From positions 1-30,512 of IMG/VR virus record IMGVR_UViG_3300025327_000120: a DNA stretch of 30,512 nt. One strand, given 5' to 3'. The translations under genes and the position numbers were made by a program. The notes under the pieces were generated by a model, which saw only the letters and a program-made list of their open reading frames with translations, had not been told where the DNA came from and searched no databases. Source of the stretch: a virus. The stretch's first letter is position 1. Every line of letters begins with the position of its first letter. Shown here piece after piece: positions 29,111-30,512 of the stretch.

Positions 29111-30072
29111 TGCCTTTTATGCCACCTAGGTACTCTGAACCAGCGGCGATGCCTGCTGCTAGGGAAATTACAAATGAAGCCCTCCCTTCCTCCTATGTGA
29201 GCACGCCACCGGCTGGTGGGAGGAGTTTTTGGGACGTTGCCCTCCCCGGCCTCGTCGGTGCCGGAGTGACTGGACTTGGTGCGCTTGTCGGTGGTGGAGA
29301 AGGTGCTGCAACAGCGGCAGCGGGCTTCGCTCGGGGCGGTGAAGGAGAATGGCAGAGGGGTCGGGCGATTGAGCTGGCGAAGGAGCAGGAGCGCACGCGG
29401 AACATGCGCCAGATTGAGGAAGAGCAGCGGAGGGAGAAGTCTCAGCAAGACATAGAGACTCGGGCGGAGAATCGGTGGAAGGAGCATTTTGCTACGACCG
29501 CTGCATCAAACCTTGCTGAGAAGCAGCGGAACCAAGTTCAAGCACCACCGAAGATGGGCCTTCCTCCTGGGACGATGATCGACCAAACTGATTTGGTTAA
29601 GTTCATGATCGCCGATAGGCAGGCCGAGGCAGCGGCAGCCCGATCGGAGAAGACTGCGGGTGCGACAGCGAGCCGCCAAGAAGCTCATGACACTCGTATG
29701 ATGCAAGCGCAGATCGACGCGATGAAGGAACGGGAGCGGGAGGCGCGGGGGAGAGAGGTGCGCGCTGCCCAGCAGCAGTGGAATCGTGGGCTCATGGGCG
29801 CGCGAGAGAGTGCCCTGAGGGAAGGTGTCACGCCCGATGCGGCGGAGGCAGCCTATCGGAGGCGCTTCTCTGAGCCTGGAGAACAGGTGGCTGGGGAGTT
29901 GGGATTTGGCGAGGATTCCCCTGCTGGTGTACCCACACCTCCACCTCAGGTGGGCGTGACACCCAGCGCCTCACCCACACCGCAGGCCAGTGTCCCACCG
30001 CCTCCTCAACCTTGTCCTCCTGGGACGAGAGCAGAGTACAGTCCAAGCCGTGGCACGCATCGGTGCGTCTGA
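29110..30072 (+). CDS. Putative internal virion protein with coiled coil and Cys motif, 320 aa
   Basis: A Gly/Ala/Val-rich segment at 40-75 (WDVALPGLVGAGVTGLGALV) could insert into a membrane. Residues 78-245 are a long, highly charged helical region (RAIELAKEQERTRNMRQIEEEQ and more), probably a coiled coil. The tail is Pro/Thr rich (PTPPPQVGVTP) and ends CPPGTR...HRCV, with the same C-x16-C spacing as in the 27087 protein. This suggests both work in one structure. ATG 29110 overlaps the previous stop by one base. Function is inferred from layout and neighbours. Confidence 0.55.
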   Translation: MPFMPPRYSEPAAMPAAREITNEALPSSYVSTPPAGGRSFWDVALPGLVGAGVTGLGALVGGGEGAATAAAGFARGGEGEWQRGRAIELAKEQERTRNMRQIEEEQRREKSQQDIETRAENRWKEHFATTAASNLAEKQRNQVQAPPKMGLPPGTMIDQTDLVKFMIADRQAEAAAARSEKTAGATASRQEAHDTRMMQAQIDAMKEREREARGREVRAAQQQWNRGLMGARESALREGVTPDAAEAAYRRRFSEPGEQVAGELGFGEDSPAGVPTPPPQVGVTPSASPTPQASVPPPPQPCPPGTRAEYSPSRGTHRCV

Positions 30073-30075
30073 CCC

Positions 30076-30512
30076 ATGCCCTTCCCTGATGAGGCGGATG
30101 ATTGGATTCCTGTAGAAGATAGCGTCGATGACTGGGTGCCCGTATCACCTTCTACAGCAGCGCCATCATTCCAACCTGAGACCGTCGCTGGTGCTCTAGA
30201 GCGTTTCGGCACTGGTCTGCAGGAGCAGGGTGGGCCGCTTGCCCTTCCGCTCGCGTTGCAGATGAGAGCCTCCTCTCGTGGGCTTGGTGCACTGCAGCGT
30301 GTCGGGGGCTTTGCTCAGGAGCAAGTGCTCAAGGGGATGGGTGCGCTTGCTGGAGAAGAGGATCTGGGAAAGGTACAACGTGAGGCTGGCACGCAAGCTA
30401 TCAGGGCCTTTCCTGGTGCACGACTTCCTTACGACATCTATCGGGCAATTGATAAGCCACCTGAGGTAGAAGCAATACAGGCGGGCCTAGAGAAGGGCAT
30501 TGGTGGTATCGT
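30076..30512 (+). CDS. Partial gene, cut by the window end; likely internal virion protein
   Basis: The frame opens at ATG 30076, 3 nt after the previous stop, and is still open at the last base (at least 145 residues). The N-terminus has a duplicated motif, DDWIPV then DDWVPV. Then comes a Pro/Thr linker and a helical, Leu/Gly-rich region (FGTGLQEQGGPLALPLALQM). It probably continues as a large internal or ejection protein, but only the start is visible. Confidence 0.6.
   Translation, partial: MPFPDEADDWIPVEDSVDDWVPVSPSTAAPSFQPETVAGALERFGTGLQEQGGPLALPLALQMRASSRGLGALQRVGGFAQEQVLKGMGALAGEEDLGKVQREAGTQAIRAFPGARLPYDIYRAIDKPPEVEAIQAGLEKGIGGI

Noticed and set aside
1-30512. CRISPR array, tRNA or rRNA genes, insertion sequences
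   Set aside because: No regularly spaced repeats with unique spacers, no cloverleaf or rRNA-like stretches, and no transposase motifs were seen on either strand by eye.

Overview
The window looks like the packaging and virion-structure arm of a tailed double-stranded DNA bacteriophage (Caudoviricetes), probably from environmental or metagenomic material. All supported genes (about 49) lie on the + strand, packed with ATGA, TAATG, TGATG and TAGTG stop/start overlaps. Most have Shine-Dalgarno sequences, and four sigma70-like promoters are visible, so the host is a bacterium with ordinary sigma70 signals. GTG starts are common where genes abut. Portal, scaffold, capsid, several connector-like proteins, a large nozzle-like protein and coiled-coil internal proteins are present, and I see no tape-measure gene. 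That favours a short-tailed (podovirus-like) virion. Host genus cannot be read from the sequence.

Layout. Bases 1-898 carry no convincing gene. They hold TGCATGC-type repeats, a G-tract block (possible cos), an AT-rich patch with a tandem 9-mer, a GGTTCC repeat array with three stems, a strong promoter, and a structured leader RNA whose 5' end is the predicted transcription start. 899-4991: small membrane protein, three small unknown proteins, a zinc-finger protein in the small-terminase position, a compositionally different ORF, and large terminase. 5023-9397: small proteins (several zinc-binding) and surface/tail-like proteins, including one with nine ~22-residue repeats. 9411-13574: portal, SleB-type lysin, small conserved proteins, scaffold. 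13621-15811: major capsid protein and two accessory structural proteins. 15811-17002: glycosyltransferase-like and methyltransferase-like enzymes. 16999-26870: connector-like proteins, LamG and FN3 lectin-type proteins, paralogous small structural proteins and the 724-residue nozzle-like protein. 26911-30512: zinc protein, two likely internal (ejection) proteins flanking a PAPS-reductase-like PP-loop enzyme, and a truncated final gene.

How it works together. The terminase pair packages DNA through the portal into a scaffold-assembled HK97-like shell. The connector-like and nozzle-like proteins would close the head and build a short tail. Lectin-type proteins would bind the host and the SleB enzyme would cut peptidoglycan. 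The two internal-protein candidates share a C-x16-C motif. The least ordinary parts are the leader RNA (751-898), the GGTTCC array, the enzyme genes inserted among virion genes (GT, MT, PP-loop), and the recurrent promoter architecture with an 18-bp spacer.
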